Source: Ectobacillus ponti | GTDB lineage: Bacteria > Bacillota > Bacilli > Bacillales > Bacillaceae_G | Direction: 5' to 3' | Assembly: GCF_024294785.1 (NCBI RefSeq) | Contig: NZ_JANCLT010000007.1 | Span: 62,001 to 126,000 of the forward strand | Length of the DNA: 64,000 bases | Notes under the pieces: model-generated | What the model saw: only the letters and a program-made list of their open reading frames with translations | What the model was told of the DNA's origin: nothing | Databases searched by the model: none | Position numbers and translations under genes: made by a program | Part shown: positions 1 through 9,062 of the stretch, in pieces | Layout: every line of letters starts with the position of its first letter | How positions within the stretch are numbered: the first letter of the stretch is position 1

Positions 1-554
1 TTGCTGCCGGTATTGCGATTTGTACGGAAAACCGAAAAGCAGAGGGAATCATTCCGAACATGTCCGTACGAGAGAACATCACCCTGGCGAGCCTGAAGCA
101 GTTCTCCAGATTTGGCTTTGTATCACGGCAAAAGCAGGATAAGGTCGTAAATGAATTTGTAAAGCGCATGGGCATTAAGACGCCAAATGTGGACCAAAAA
201 ATTAAAAATCTGAGCGGCGGCAATCAGCAGAAGGTGCTGCTGGCGCGCTGGCTGGCAATGAATCCAAGCGTATTAATTCTTGATGAGCCGACAAGGGGGA
301 TCGATGTTGGCGCCAAGTCCGAAATTCACACCTTAATCAGTGAACTGTCGCAGCAGGGGCTCAGCATTCTCTTAATCTCTTCGGAATTTGACGAACTGAT
401 TCATAATTCTGATCGTGTGCTTGTCCTCCGGGAAGGGGAGAAGATTGGCGAACTGACTGGCAACCAGCGTACGCAGGACAATATTATGAGAGTCATTGCC
501 GAGCACAGCAGCCACTCGGAGCTGAGAGGAGGGGAAAGTCATGCAAGAGGTTAA
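1..554 (+). CDS. Sugar ABC transporter ATP-binding protein (RbsA/MglA type), C-terminal part only
   Basis: The gene is cut by the window start; the frame is open from base 3 and ends with TAA at 552-554. The visible part is the second nucleotide-binding domain of a ribose/galactose-class double ATPase: a degenerate signature LSGGNQQKVLLARWL and the Walker B stretch VLILDEPTRGIDVG, both typical of RbsA, MglA and XylG. It would couple ATP hydrolysis to sugar import by the two permeases that follow. It overlaps the next gene by 14 bases. The substrate cannot be read from the sequence. Confidence 0.93.
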   Translation, partial: AAGIAICTENRKAEGIIPNMSVRENITLASLKQFSRFGFVSRQKQDKVVNEFVKRMGIKTPNVDQKIKNLSGGNQQKVLLARWLAMNPSVLILDEPTRGIDVGAKSEIHTLISELSQQGLSILLISSEFDELIHNSDRVLVLREGEKIGELTGNQRTQDNIMRVIAEHSSHSELRGGESHARG

Positions 555-1506
555 TGTAAAGCCGCAGGAGGTAAAGGTGCAAGCAATGCCGCTTGGGCCG
601 ATCATCCGGCGTTATGCTCTTCCCGTTGTCATTCTGGTGCTGATTGTTTTAAACAGTATCATTACAAATAACTTTTTTGCGACAGAAACCTTGTGGAACA
701 TTTTGCTGCATGTATCTACAACAGCACTGGTTGCCACAGGGATGACACTTGTTATTGCCACGGGCGGCATTGACCTGTCAGTCGGAGCTGTTATGGCGCT
801 GGCTGCCGTTGTTTCCACCTTTCTATTAAATCAAAACATTATCATTACTATTATCACAACACTTGCGATCTGCGCCTGCATCGGTTTATTCAACGGTCTT
901 ATTGTTTCTTATGTAGGAGTACAGCCCATTATCATTACGCTGGCAGTGATGATTGCCGGCCGCGGGGTGGCGCAAATCCTGACGGATGGGTACCTTGTTT
1001 CCTTCAACAATCCGGCCTTTGAAGCGATTGGCAAGGCTAAGGTTGCTTCCATTCCAGTTCCGGTCATCTTCATGTTTGCCGCTGCGGTGCTTGTGTATAT
1101 CGTCGTCCGCTACATGACCTTCGGGCGCTATGTAGAAGCGATTGGCGACAATGAACAGGCAGCGCACTTAGCTGGTGTGAAGGTTAAGAGAATCAAGATT
1201 GCTGTATATATGCTGTCGGCTGCCTTTGCTGCTTTGGCAGGCATGATTGAGACTGCCCGCCTGGCGGCTGCGGATGCGACACGGATCGGAGAACTGATTG
1301 AGATGGATGCCATTGCTGCTGTTGTCGTCGGCGGCACCTTGATGACAGGCGGCAAGCCAAAAATCTGGGGCACCATTCTCGGTGCCATTCTGATGGGGAT
1401 TATTACTGCCACCTTCAATATGAATAACATTCCGTATTCCTACTCGCTTGTTATTAAAGCCGCCATCATTGTCGGCGCCATTTACTTGCAGCGCGAGAAC
1501 AAATAA
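541..1506 (+). CDS. Sugar ABC transporter permease (RbsC family), first of two
   Basis: A 321-residue, very hydrophobic protein of the RbsC/XylH/AraH permease family, close to the usual family length. It shows the family patterns MTLVIATGGIDLSVGAVMAL near residues 65-85 and EMDAIAAVVVGGTLMTGG near residues 258-275. It forms the membrane channel with the neighbouring permease. It starts 14 bases inside the ATPase gene, so the two are probably translationally coupled. A ribosome binding site (AGGAGGGG) precedes the ATG. Confidence 0.92.
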   Translation: MQEVNVKPQEVKVQAMPLGPIIRRYALPVVILVLIVLNSIITNNFFATETLWNILLHVSTTALVATGMTLVIATGGIDLSVGAVMALAAVVSTFLLNQNIIITIITTLAICACIGLFNGLIVSYVGVQPIIITLAVMIAGRGVAQILTDGYLVSFNNPAFEAIGKAKVASIPVPVIFMFAAAVLVYIVVRYMTFGRYVEAIGDNEQAAHLAGVKVKRIKIAVYMLSAAFAALAGMIETARLAAADATRIGELIEMDAIAAVVVGGTLMTGGKPKIWGTILGAILMGIITATFNMNNIPYSYSLVIKAAIIVGAIYLQRENK

Positions 1507-1523
1507 CAGGGAGGTGCTGAGGT

Positions 1524-2531
1524 TTGAAAGCTGTTGCACAGCCTACGGGCAAGCTTTTGAAAAATCCGGGTGCGTTCTGGCAAAAGCAAGGCGCGCTTGT
1601 TGCTCTCGTTTTACTGATTATCTTCGCTTCTATCCGGTATGAAACATTCCTGGCGCCGGTGAACATTTTGAACATCCTGAAGCAGAACAGCATGATTGGC
1701 ATGGTGGCGCTCGGCATGACCTTTGTCATCCTGCTGAAGGGGATTGATCTTTCAGTCGGATCGCTGCTGGCCTTTGGCGGCATCATGGCAGCAACGCTGT
1801 CGCCATACGGCATTGCTGTTGCTGTCGTCGTTCCTATTGTCCTTACCACCCTGCTTGGCTGCCTCAATGGCGTGATCATTGCCAAGCTGCGGATGGAACC
1901 CTTTATCGTCACACTTGCAATGATGATCGGGGTTCGCGGCTTCATTTACGCTTTTACAAAGGAAAAAACGGTTTCGGTGGACGGCCGCTATCAGCAGTTT
2001 TTTATTGATCTCGGCAATGGAGCCTTCATTGGCATCCCGAATCCGGTCTGGATTTTCTTCATTACATTAGCAGTCCTTTCTTTCGTGCTTCATCAAACGA
2101 AGTTCGGAAGAAATGTTTATGCCATAGGTGGTAACGAGGATGCAACGAGGCTTATGGGGATCCGGGTGGACCGTATGAAAATTATGGTATATGCGTTAAG
2201 TGGTGCGCTCGCAGGCTTCACAGGCATTATCCTGATGGGGCGTCTTGGCGGGGCAGCCCAGCCGGTGGCGGGAGACGCCTGGGAGCTGGATGCCATCGCG
2301 GCAGTCGTCATCGGCGGTACGCTGTTGACCGGCGGGCGCGGCGGTGTGTTCGGCACCTTTGTAGGGGTTATGCTCCTGGGTGTCGTGCTTAACGTCATCA
2401 ACCTGCAAGGTACACTGGATTCTTGGTGGCAGCCGGTCATCCGCGGTGCATTCTTAATTATCATCGTCATTATTCAGGCACAGCTGCAAAAGCAGCAAAA
2501 TTCCGGAAATAAAGGGAGGAAGCAAGAATGA
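1524..2531 (+). CDS. Sugar ABC transporter permease (RbsC family), second of two
   Basis: A 335-residue RbsC-type permease with the same landmarks as its neighbour (MTFVILLKGIDLSVGSLLAF and ELDAIAAVVIGGTLLTGG). The start is TTG at 1524 behind an AGGGAGGTGCTGAGG leader. Two different permeases in one ribose-class system suggest a heterodimeric channel, as in the E. coli YtfT-YjfF galactofuranose importer. Its stop overlaps the start of the dehydrogenase gene (ATGA at 2528-2531). A periplasmic-type binding protein gene is not in view and may lie upstream. Confidence 0.92.
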   Translation: MKAVAQPTGKLLKNPGAFWQKQGALVALVLLIIFASIRYETFLAPVNILNILKQNSMIGMVALGMTFVILLKGIDLSVGSLLAFGGIMAATLSPYGIAVAVVVPIVLTTLLGCLNGVIIAKLRMEPFIVTLAMMIGVRGFIYAFTKEKTVSVDGRYQQFFIDLGNGAFIGIPNPVWIFFITLAVLSFVLHQTKFGRNVYAIGGNEDATRLMGIRVDRMKIMVYALSGALAGFTGIILMGRLGGAAQPVAGDAWELDAIAAVVIGGTLLTGGRGGVFGTFVGVMLLGVVLNVINLQGTLDSWWQPVIRGAFLIIIVIIQAQLQKQQNSGNKGRKQE

Positions 2532-3988
2532 CAACGAAACTCAGTGTAGGAAAAATGATTATTAATGGCAAGCCGCGCGATTCCCGCGATGGCCAATTTG
2601 GAGATGTGCTGAACCCGACAACAAATGAAGTATTGGACCGTGTGCCGCTGGCTACTGCGGAGGATGTGGAGGAGGCTTTGGATGTAGCCCGTGCAGGCTT
2701 CAGAGTCTGGGCGAATACTCCTACACACGAACGCTATGACATTTTGGTGCGCTTTGCCGGCCTTCTGGAAAAGCATAAGAGCGAACTGGCGGAGATTCTG
2801 ACGCTGGAAAACGGCAAGCCGTATTTTCAGTCCGAGGCGGAAGTGGAAACAGGTGTGCGCCTGTTCAAGGGCTTTGCCGAGAAATCTAAGAGCCTTTACG
2901 GAATTACAGCACCGTTGGATGCGCAAGCAGGCCTGGAAAAGGATATCTTCATGACACGCCGTGAACCAATTGGAGTCATGGGAGCCATTCTGCCGTTCAA
3001 CTTCCCGATTGACCTGTTCTCCCACAAGGTGGCACCAGCATTGGCAGCCGGCAACGCTGTTGTAGTGAAGCCTGCCATGGAAGCGCCGCTGACAATTATC
3101 CGCATCGTCGAATTGCTGCATGAAGCTGGTGTGCCGGGCAGTGTCATGCAGGTTGTGACCGGCCGCGGTTCTGTTGTAGGGGAAATTCTGGCCAGCAGCC
3201 CGAAGGTGAATATCGTGAGCATGACAGGTGATACTCAGACAGGCATCCGCGTTGCCCAAAATGCGGCAAAGCATCTCTCCCGCACATTCCTGGAGCTTGG
3301 CGGCAACGATGCACTCGTTGTCTTTGATGATGCTGACATCGACGAAGCAGTGGAGCATGCGGCATTCGGCCGGACATGGGCGAACGGACAGTGCTGCTGC
3401 GCCAACAAGCGCATGATTGTACAGCGGAGTATTCTGGATGAATTTACCCATAAGCTCATTCTGAAGCTGAAGGAGTACACTGTCGGCAACCCAATGGATC
3501 CAAGCACGAAGGTTGGACCGCTGATCAGCGAAAAGGCAGCAAAGACTGTAAAAGAACAGATAGACTTTACAGTAGGGCAAGGCGCGGAAATTTTGTTTGG
3601 CGGCGAGCGTCTGGACAACTGCTTCCTGACCCCGACCATTCTTGGCAATGTCAGCAAGCACACAGACGTTGCCCGCGACTTGGAGATTTTCGGGCCAGTG
3701 CTGCCGGTCATTGCTTTCAGTGATGACAACGAGGCAATTGAAATTGCGAATAATTCCATCTATGGACTGAGCGGTTCTGTTTTCACCAAGGACATTCGCC
3801 GGGCGTTGAATGCAGCTTATAAGATGGAAACAGGCCAGGTTGCCATCAATGGTACAGGACTGTATCGTCCGGATGTATCCCAATTCGGAGGTTATAAGCA
3901 AAGCGGTCTGGGCCGTGAAGGACTGTCGGTAACACTGGAAGAAATGACACAGGTGAAAAACATTGCGCTGCGCAATGTGCTGTATTAA
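2528..3988 (+). CDS. NAD(P)-dependent aldehyde dehydrogenase
   Basis: A 486-residue aldehyde dehydrogenase of normal length. The general base Glu lies in FLELGGNDA (about residue 256) and the catalytic Cys lies in the unusual run GQCCCANKR (about residues 287-294), where three cysteines stand together. The enzyme oxidises an aldehyde to the acid. Position between sugar permeases and a 2-keto-3-deoxygluconate kinase suggests a sugar-derived aldehyde or a semialdehyde intermediate, but the exact substrate is inference. It is coupled to the permease gene by a 4-base overlap. Confidence 0.9.
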   Translation: MTTKLSVGKMIINGKPRDSRDGQFGDVLNPTTNEVLDRVPLATAEDVEEALDVARAGFRVWANTPTHERYDILVRFAGLLEKHKSELAEILTLENGKPYFQSEAEVETGVRLFKGFAEKSKSLYGITAPLDAQAGLEKDIFMTRREPIGVMGAILPFNFPIDLFSHKVAPALAAGNAVVVKPAMEAPLTIIRIVELLHEAGVPGSVMQVVTGRGSVVGEILASSPKVNIVSMTGDTQTGIRVAQNAAKHLSRTFLELGGNDALVVFDDADIDEAVEHAAFGRTWANGQCCCANKRMIVQRSILDEFTHKLILKLKEYTVGNPMDPSTKVGPLISEKAAKTVKEQIDFTVGQGAEILFGGERLDNCFLTPTILGNVSKHTDVARDLEIFGPVLPVIAFSDDNEAIEIANNSIYGLSGSVFTKDIRRALNAAYKMETGQVAINGTGLYRPDVSQFGGYKQSGLGREGLSVTLEEMTQVKNIALRNVLY

Positions 3989-4008
3989 TTATAAGCGTGT
4001 ATAACAAG

Positions 4009-4054
4009 AGGACTGACTCGGGTGGCGGATGCCCTACAGGGTCAGTCCTTTTTC
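4009..4054 (+). terminator. Intrinsic terminator or attenuator between aldehyde dehydrogenase and kdgK
   Basis: Two perfect 9-base arms, AGGACTGAC (4009-4017) and GTCAGTCCT (4041-4049), are followed by TTTTTC. The kinase gene starts only 21 bases after the T-run, so partial read-through or a separate promoter must feed the downstream genes. Confidence 0.75.
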
Positions 4055-4074
4055 TGAAGAAGGGAGAGGAGCAG

Positions 4075-5028
4075 ATGCACGAGGTTGTTACAGTCGGCGA
4101 GACCATGGTGCTCCTGACAGCGCCTGAGCATTATGGAAAGCTTAAACAAGCGCCTGTGCTGCAAAAGCAGATTGGAGGAGCAGAGAGCAACGTCATGGTT
4201 GCACTGGCGAGGCTTGGCCATCATACCGCTTGGATCAGCCGGGTGGGAGCGGATCCATTTGGAGAAGAAATCATGTACCGCCTGCGTGGGGAAGGGGTGG
4301 ACACACGCCATGTTTTGGTGGATGCGCAGCACCGGACGGGCATGATGCTGAAGCAGCGGCAGCAGGGAAGCGACCCCCATGTCTTCTATTATCGGCAGCA
4401 TTCTGCAGCTTCGCATTTACATCCGTCAGATTTGCCGGAAAAAGTCATTGCCTCCGCCCGTATTTTGCATGTGACCGGCATTATGCCGGCGCTGAGCCAG
4501 TCATGCAGGGATACTGTGTTTGCGGCAGTGGGCCTTGCCAAGCAGCATGGTGTGAAGGTGAGTGTGGATCCGAACCTTCGCCTGAAGCTTTGGAGCATTG
4601 AGGAAGCAAGACCGGTTCTGTTGGAGCTGATTCGGCAGGCGGATTACTTTTTCCCAGGAGTGGAGGAAGCCCGGCTGCTGCTGGAGGAGCCGGACTGCGC
4701 TGTTGATGATCTCATTGCCCGCTTTCTTGAAATGGGTGCAGGGCGGGTCATTATGAAGCTTGGTTCGGAAGGCTCCATTACAGCCGATGCCGCCAGTGCT
4801 TCTTTGGTAACGGGCATACAAGTAACGGAAGTGGACTCTGTAGGGGCCGGGGACGGCTTCTGTGCGGGGTATTTGTCGGGAGTACTGCGAGGGCTGCCGC
4901 CGCAGGAGTGCGCCCGCCGCGCCAATATTGTCGGGGCCTTGGCCGTAACCGATCCGAGTGACTATGGCGGCTATCCGACAGAAGAAGAACTGAATGCAAG
5001 CTTGCAGCGAAGCAAGCTCACAAGGTAG
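4075..5028 (+). CDS. kdgK: 2-keto-3-deoxygluconate kinase (PfkB family)
   Basis: A 317-residue sugar kinase of the PfkB/ribokinase family. The C-terminal signature DSVGAGDGFCAGYLSG (about residue 252 on) contains the catalytic Asp. KDG kinase converts 2-keto-3-deoxygluconate to its 6-phosphate, which the next gene product would cleave. The ATG at 4075 is preferred over upstream codons because GGGAGAGGAG lies just before it and the earlier in-frame sequence is the terminator hairpin. The KDG assignment rests mainly on the adjacent KDPG aldolase; another PfkB sugar kinase is possible. Confidence 0.85.
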   Translation: MHEVVTVGETMVLLTAPEHYGKLKQAPVLQKQIGGAESNVMVALARLGHHTAWISRVGADPFGEEIMYRLRGEGVDTRHVLVDAQHRTGMMLKQRQQGSDPHVFYYRQHSAASHLHPSDLPEKVIASARILHVTGIMPALSQSCRDTVFAAVGLAKQHGVKVSVDPNLRLKLWSIEEARPVLLELIRQADYFFPGVEEARLLLEEPDCAVDDLIARFLEMGAGRVIMKLGSEGSITADAASASLVTGIQVTEVDSVGAGDGFCAGYLSGVLRGLPPQECARRANIVGALAVTDPSDYGGYPTEEELNASLQRSKLTR

Positions 5029-5038
5029 GGGGAGAAGG

Positions 5039-5686
5039 ATGAAAAGCATGCAGACATTACAGCAGATGATCAGGGAAAAGGTGATTGCGGTCATTCGCAC
5101 GGATTCAGCCGGAGCAGCCCTTCAGGCAGCTGAAGCTGCGTACGAGGGAGGAATCCGGCTGCTGGAGATTACGTTAACTACACCAGGCGCCCTGCAGATC
5201 ATCGCCGATTTGAAGCGTAAGTACGGTGCGGCAGCTGTGGTGGGCGCCGGAACAGTGATGGACGCTGTCAGTGCCCGCCTGGCAATCGACAGCGGTGCAG
5301 ATTTCCTCGTCAGCCCGCACCTGGATGCAGAAGTTATTCAGATGGCTCATCTGCATCAGGTACCCATCATTCCAGGGACAGCCACGCTGAAGGATGCAGT
5401 GGAGGCCTTGAAGCTTGGCTGCGGCGTCATCAAGCTGTTCCCAGCCAATCTGCTCGGCCCTCAGGCCATTCGCGCTTTTAAAGGTCCTCTTCCGCAGGCG
5501 CATTTCATTCCGACCGGGGGCGTAAACGCTGAAACCATTTCTGACTGGTTAGCAGCCGGGGCAGTTGCAGTCGGAACGGGCAGTGAACTGACGAAGGAAG
5601 CGCTGCAAACAGGAGATTTCACAAAAGTGACAGCTTACGCCCGAAAGCTGGTACATGCTGCTCACAATCAACCGACAGTCCAATAA
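5039..5686 (+). CDS. kdgA: 2-keto-3-deoxy-6-phosphogluconate aldolase
   Basis: A 215-residue KDPG/KHG aldolase with the class I features LLEITLTTPGA (catalytic Glu about residue 43) and the Schiff-base lysine in CGVIKLFPAN (about residue 133). It splits KDPG into pyruvate and glyceraldehyde 3-phosphate. The start at 5039 follows AGGGGGAGAAGG 10 bases after the kinase stop. It completes the pair KdgK-KdgA found in pectin, uronate and hexonate breakdown operons. Confidence 0.9.
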   Translation: MKSMQTLQQMIREKVIAVIRTDSAGAALQAAEAAYEGGIRLLEITLTTPGALQIIADLKRKYGAAAVVGAGTVMDAVSARLAIDSGADFLVSPHLDAEVIQMAHLHQVPIIPGTATLKDAVEALKLGCGVIKLFPANLLGPQAIRAFKGPLPQAHFIPTGGVNAETISDWLAAGAVAVGTGSELTKEALQTGDFTKVTAYARKLVHAAHNQPTVQ

Positions 5687-5698
5687 GGGGGAGTAAGG

Positions 5699-6454
5699 AT
5701 GCACTTATTTGATTTGCATGGAAAAGTAGCTATCGTCACCGGAGGCAATCGCGGCTTGGGCGGGGCCATGGCGTATGGGTTGGCAGAAGCGGGGGCGGAT
5801 ATTGCAATTGTACAGCGCTCTGCCGAGGAGACAGAGGTGGCTGCAAGGATTCGCGGACTGGGCCGGAGATGCGAGACATTCTCCTATGACCTTGCACAGA
5901 TAGAAAGCATCCCGAAGCTGGCGGCAGATGTGAAGGAACGCTTTGGCCGCATGGATATCCTTGTGAACAATGCGGGGGTGCAGCGCCGTTCGCCAGCCGC
6001 GGATTTCTCCGAGGAGGATTGGGACTTCGTTATGCAGGTAAATGCCAAGTCAGTATTCTTTTTATGTCAAACCATCGGGCGGGAAATGCTGCAGCAGGGC
6101 CGTGGGAAAATTATCAATGTGGCTTCACTTCTTTCCTTTCAGGGCGGCTATACTGTGCCGGCTTATGCAGCCAGTAAAGGAGCAGTTGCGCAGTTTACAA
6201 AATCACTGTCCAATGAATGGGCAGGCCGCGGAGTAAATGTCAATGCTGTGGCCCCTGGTTATATGGCAACGGAAATGAACACCGCCCTGCTGGTCGATGA
6301 AGTGCGTAACAGCCAGATTCTGCAGCGTATTCCGGCAGGCCGCTGGGGAAAACCGGAGGATATGGCCGGCGCGGTCATCTTCTTGGCTTCGGAAGCCTCC
6401 AACTATGTGAACGGTGAAATTATTACCATAGATGGCGGATGGATGGGCCGCTGA
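5699..6454 (+). CDS. kduD: SDR-family oxidoreductase, KduD / 2-deoxy-D-gluconate 3-dehydrogenase type
   Basis: A 251-residue classical short-chain dehydrogenase: Rossmann motif TGGNRGLG near residue 14, NNAG near residue 89, and the active-site YAASK (about residues 156-160). The C-terminal stretch IPAGRWGKPEDM...NGEIITIDGGWMGR resembles KduD, which handles 5-keto-4-deoxyuronate-derived KDG or 2-deoxygluconate. It ends the sugar operon, 12 bases behind kdgA with a GGGGGAG site. Gluconate 5-dehydrogenase is an alternative reading. Confidence 0.8.
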   Translation: MHLFDLHGKVAIVTGGNRGLGGAMAYGLAEAGADIAIVQRSAEETEVAARIRGLGRRCETFSYDLAQIESIPKLAADVKERFGRMDILVNNAGVQRRSPAADFSEEDWDFVMQVNAKSVFFLCQTIGREMLQQGRGKIINVASLLSFQGGYTVPAYAASKGAVAQFTKSLSNEWAGRGVNVNAVAPGYMATEMNTALLVDEVRNSQILQRIPAGRWGKPEDMAGAVIFLASEASNYVNGEIITIDGGWMGR

Positions 6455-6563
6455 TCTCGACATATTCCCCGAGAAATAAGCGGGAAACTGTCGAGCGATT
6501 CTACAAGGACTCTCAGGGCAAGAGGTGGAAATAAGTAACAAAAGACTGTCTGGGAGTGGTACC

Positions 6564-6902
6564 ATGATTTCATTGCTGCAATCATTCGCTATGCATGCGC
6601 AGGGCCAAGAGCATTTAAAGCCGCTGCTGCCAAAGCAAGAAAGGGCTGTCAGCTTTCGGTTCGGCGGGGAAAGCTGCACAATTCGTCTGTCACAGCAAGG
6701 CATTACGGTAAGTGAGGGAGAAGAAAGCGTGGAGGTTGTGACGGTGCAGCAGGAGGAGGACCTTCAGAAGCTGCTGGCCGGAGCTGTGCGCATGCAGCCG
6801 CTGCTGCGGCGCAAGGGCATGGTGTATACAGGGACATATCGGACATTGCTGCTGCTGGAATCGCTGTTTTATGTAAGCCAGCCGCTGGAGCAGGGAGCCT
6901 GA
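6564..6902 (+). CDS. Small YusD-like (SCP-2-type) protein
   Basis: A 112-residue soluble protein starting MISLLQSFAMHAQGQEHLKP. An earlier GTG at 6525 exists, but the ATG at 6564 has the better site (GGGAGTGG). The middle (SFRFGGESCTIRLSQQGITVSEGE, an alternating beta pattern) and its position directly upstream of metNPQ resemble YusD, the SCP-2-like protein beside the methionine transporter genes in B. subtilis. This match is from memory and context, so moderate. Function unknown. Its TGA stop lies in the loop of the terminator that follows. Confidence 0.6.
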   Translation: MISLLQSFAMHAQGQEHLKPLLPKQERAVSFRFGGESCTIRLSQQGITVSEGEESVEVVTVQQEEDLQKLLAGAVRMQPLLRRKGMVYTGTYRTLLLLESLFYVSQPLEQGA

Positions 6903-6918
6903 AGAGGGCTCCTTTTTC
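6894..6918 (+). terminator. Intrinsic terminator after the YusD-like gene
   Basis: GGAGCC (6894-6899) and GGCTCC (6907-6912) form a short stem, then TTTTTC. The stop codon of the preceding gene is in the loop. Confidence 0.8.
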
Positions 6919-7007
6919 ATTTTAATATTGAATGCGATTACATAATTCTATCCATAAATTACTATACTGAAAAACTCGAATTTTGTAGAAAATAATCGGA
7001 ATCTTTG

Positions 7008-7036
7008 TTGACATAGTCATAACAGATTGATAGAAT
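7008..7036 (+). promoter_or_regulatory. Sigma-A promoter of metNPQ
   Basis: A consensus -35 box TTGACA (7008-7013), a 17-base spacer and a -10 box TAGAAT (7031-7036). Transcription would begin near 7043 and run through the SAM riboswitch. Confidence 0.85.
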
Positions 7037-7108
7037 GACAATCATGTGATGCGGAAATGCTATCGTGCACATAATAAGATGCTAAAAACAACTTCGGTTT
7101 AAATAGTA

Positions 7109-7274
7109 TTCTCTTATCAAGAGAGGTGGAGGGACTGAGCCCTGTGAAGCCCGGCAACCGTCAGCACTTGCTGAAATGGTGCCAATTCCTGCAAAGCAAT
7201 GCTTTGAGAGATGAGGGAAAGGACATTGATTGATAATGCCTTTCTGCTTGCTCATAAGCAGAGAGGCTTTTTTT
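7109..7274 (+). ncRNA. SAM (S-box) riboswitch with its expression-platform terminator
   Basis: The aptamer (about 7109-7218) carries the S-box hallmarks in order: CTCTTATCAAGAGAGGTGGA, GGGACTG, GCCC, AGCCCGGCAACC, a P3 hairpin and a closing GAGAGATGAG that pairs back to the 5' side. It is followed by a 12-bp hairpin (arms 7238-7249 and 7256-7267) and seven Ts, an intrinsic terminator. Known S-box logic is that SAM binding allows the terminator to form and shuts off methionine transport genes. Confidence 0.95.
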
Positions 7275-7303
7275 GTGAAAATTGGAAGAGGGGGGACAGA
7301 ACG

Positions 7304-8329
7304 TTGATTCGTCTGGAACAAGTACAGAAGATTTATCGAGCGAAGAGTGGGAACGTGACTGCTGTCCAGGATGCGAACCTGGACATTCAGCAGGGCGAGA
7401 TTTTTGGAATCATTGGCTATAGCGGTGCGGGAAAAAGCTCTTTGATCCGCATGCTGAACCAATTGGAAAAGCCGACATCCGGTAAAATTACAGTGGCTGG
7501 ACGACTGATTTCCGCGATTCGGGGACGCGAGCTTCGGGAAGCGCGCCAGGAAATTGGAATGATTTTTCAGCACTTTAACCTGCTTTGGTCCCGCACAGTC
7601 CGTGAGAATATTGCTTTCCCATTGGAGATTGCGGGTGTTTCCAAAGAACAGCGCGAGAAGCGCGTAGAGGAGCTGTTGGGCCTTGTTGGCCTGGAGGGAC
7701 GCGGCGATGCGTACCCATCTCAGCTGAGCGGCGGACAGAAGCAGCGTGTCGGCATTGCCCGGGCGCTGGCAAACAATCCGAAGGTTTTGCTTTGTGATGA
7801 AGCAACCTCTGCTTTGGACCCGGAGACAACGGATCAAATCCTGGATTTGCTATTGGACATCAATAAGCGCCTTGGTTTGACCATTGTCCTGATCACACAT
7901 GAAATGCATGTGATTCAAAAAATTTGTAACCGCGTTGCAGTGATGGAAAAAGGACACATTGTGGAAATGGGCGATGTGCTTGAGGTGTTCCGCCATCCGC
8001 AGCAGCCAATTACAAAGCGTTTTGTCAAGCAAATTACAGATTCGGAAGATACAAATGAAGCAATCGACCATCTTGTTGCAAAATATCCAACTGGAAAAGT
8101 GATTCGTCTGAAGTTTGTCGGCGAAGCGGTTGAACAGCCAATCTTGAGCGGGCTGATGCAAAGCAGCAAGGTGCAGGCAAACATCCTGCACGGCAGCATT
8201 TCGCAGACGCCGGGCGGCTCCTATGGTAATCTGATTGTCCATCTGAATGGTTCAGCAGAGGATTTGGCAGAGGCGGTTTCCTTCATTGAAAAGCAACAGG
8301 TAGAGCTGGAGGTGATCGGACGTGGGTAA
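7304..8329 (+). CDS. metN: Methionine ABC transporter ATP-binding protein
   Basis: A 341-residue ABC ATPase that matches the length of MetN. Walker A is GYSGAGKSS (about residue 38), the signature LSGGQKQRV (about 140), Walker B VLLCDEATSALD, and a C-terminal NIL/ACT-like regulatory domain covers the last ~80 residues. The start is TTG at 7304, set by the site GGAAGAGGGGGGA; upstream in-frame sequence is the riboswitch terminator, so it cannot be coding. It powers D/L-methionine import with MetP and MetQ and is controlled by SAM through the leader. Confidence 0.95.
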   Translation: MIRLEQVQKIYRAKSGNVTAVQDANLDIQQGEIFGIIGYSGAGKSSLIRMLNQLEKPTSGKITVAGRLISAIRGRELREARQEIGMIFQHFNLLWSRTVRENIAFPLEIAGVSKEQREKRVEELLGLVGLEGRGDAYPSQLSGGQKQRVGIARALANNPKVLLCDEATSALDPETTDQILDLLLDINKRLGLTIVLITHEMHVIQKICNRVAVMEKGHIVEMGDVLEVFRHPQQPITKRFVKQITDSEDTNEAIDHLVAKYPTGKVIRLKFVGEAVEQPILSGLMQSSKVQANILHGSISQTPGGSYGNLIVHLNGSAEDLAEAVSFIEKQQVELEVIGRG

Positions 8330-8987
8330 TCTGTTTCCAAATGTAGATTGGGAAAAAATGATTGGTGCGGCGCGAGAAACACTGTATATGACTGGCGTTT
8401 CAGCGGTGGCAACCTTCGTACTTGGTTTATTGCTTGGCTTGTTATTATTTATGACCTCAAAGGATAACCTATGGGAGAATAAAGTGGTGAATACGATTAT
8501 TGGCGCGTTCGTCAATATTTTCCGCTCCATCCCGTTTATTATTCTGATCATTCTCCTGCTGCCGTTCACGTTATGGCTCATGGGATCCATGTTCGGTTCC
8601 AATGCTGCCCTTCCGGCTTTAATTATCGGCACTGCACCTTTCTATGGCCGGATGGTGGAAATTGCGCTTCGTGAGATTGACAAAGGTGTTATTGAAGCAT
8701 CCAGAGCCATGGGTGCAAGCACGGCAACCATCATTTTTAAGGTATTGATTCCGGAGTCGCTGCCGGCGCTCATTTCCGGCATCACGGTTACAACCATCTC
8801 CCTTGTCGGCTCTACGGCAATGGCGGGTGTAATCGGTGCGGGCGGCCTTGGCAACCTGGCATTTTTGGAGGGCTTCCAGCGTTCTAATAATGATGTAACC
8901 TTTGTGGCTACCATTTTGGTGCTGGTAATTGTATTCGTTCTGCAATTTATCGGTGACCGGATTACGGCGCTGATTGACAAACGTTAA
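8322..8987 (+). CDS. metP: Methionine ABC transporter permease
   Basis: A 221-residue inner-membrane protein with five or so hydrophobic segments and the permease coupling motif EASRAMGASTATIIFKVLIPES (EAA loop). GTG start at 8322 overlaps the metN stop by 8 bases. Known as MetI in E. coli and MetP in B. subtilis. It forms the channel of the methionine importer. Confidence 0.94.
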   Translation: MGNLFPNVDWEKMIGAARETLYMTGVSAVATFVLGLLLGLLLFMTSKDNLWENKVVNTIIGAFVNIFRSIPFIILIILLLPFTLWLMGSMFGSNAALPALIIGTAPFYGRMVEIALREIDKGVIEASRAMGASTATIIFKVLIPESLPALISGITVTTISLVGSTAMAGVIGAGGLGNLAFLEGFQRSNNDVTFVATILVLVIVFVLQFIGDRITALIDKR

Positions 8988-9062
8988 TATTGCTTTGGCG
9001 CGATGAGCGCTGAAGCTTCTTATTATAAAAATTCAAAACATTTCAAAAGGAGAGAGTATTCA

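Noticed and set aside
2474-3901. A 475-codon leftward open frame opposite the aldehyde dehydrogenase gene
   Set aside because: It is antisense to a clear enzyme gene, has no domain pattern and only reflects codon bias.
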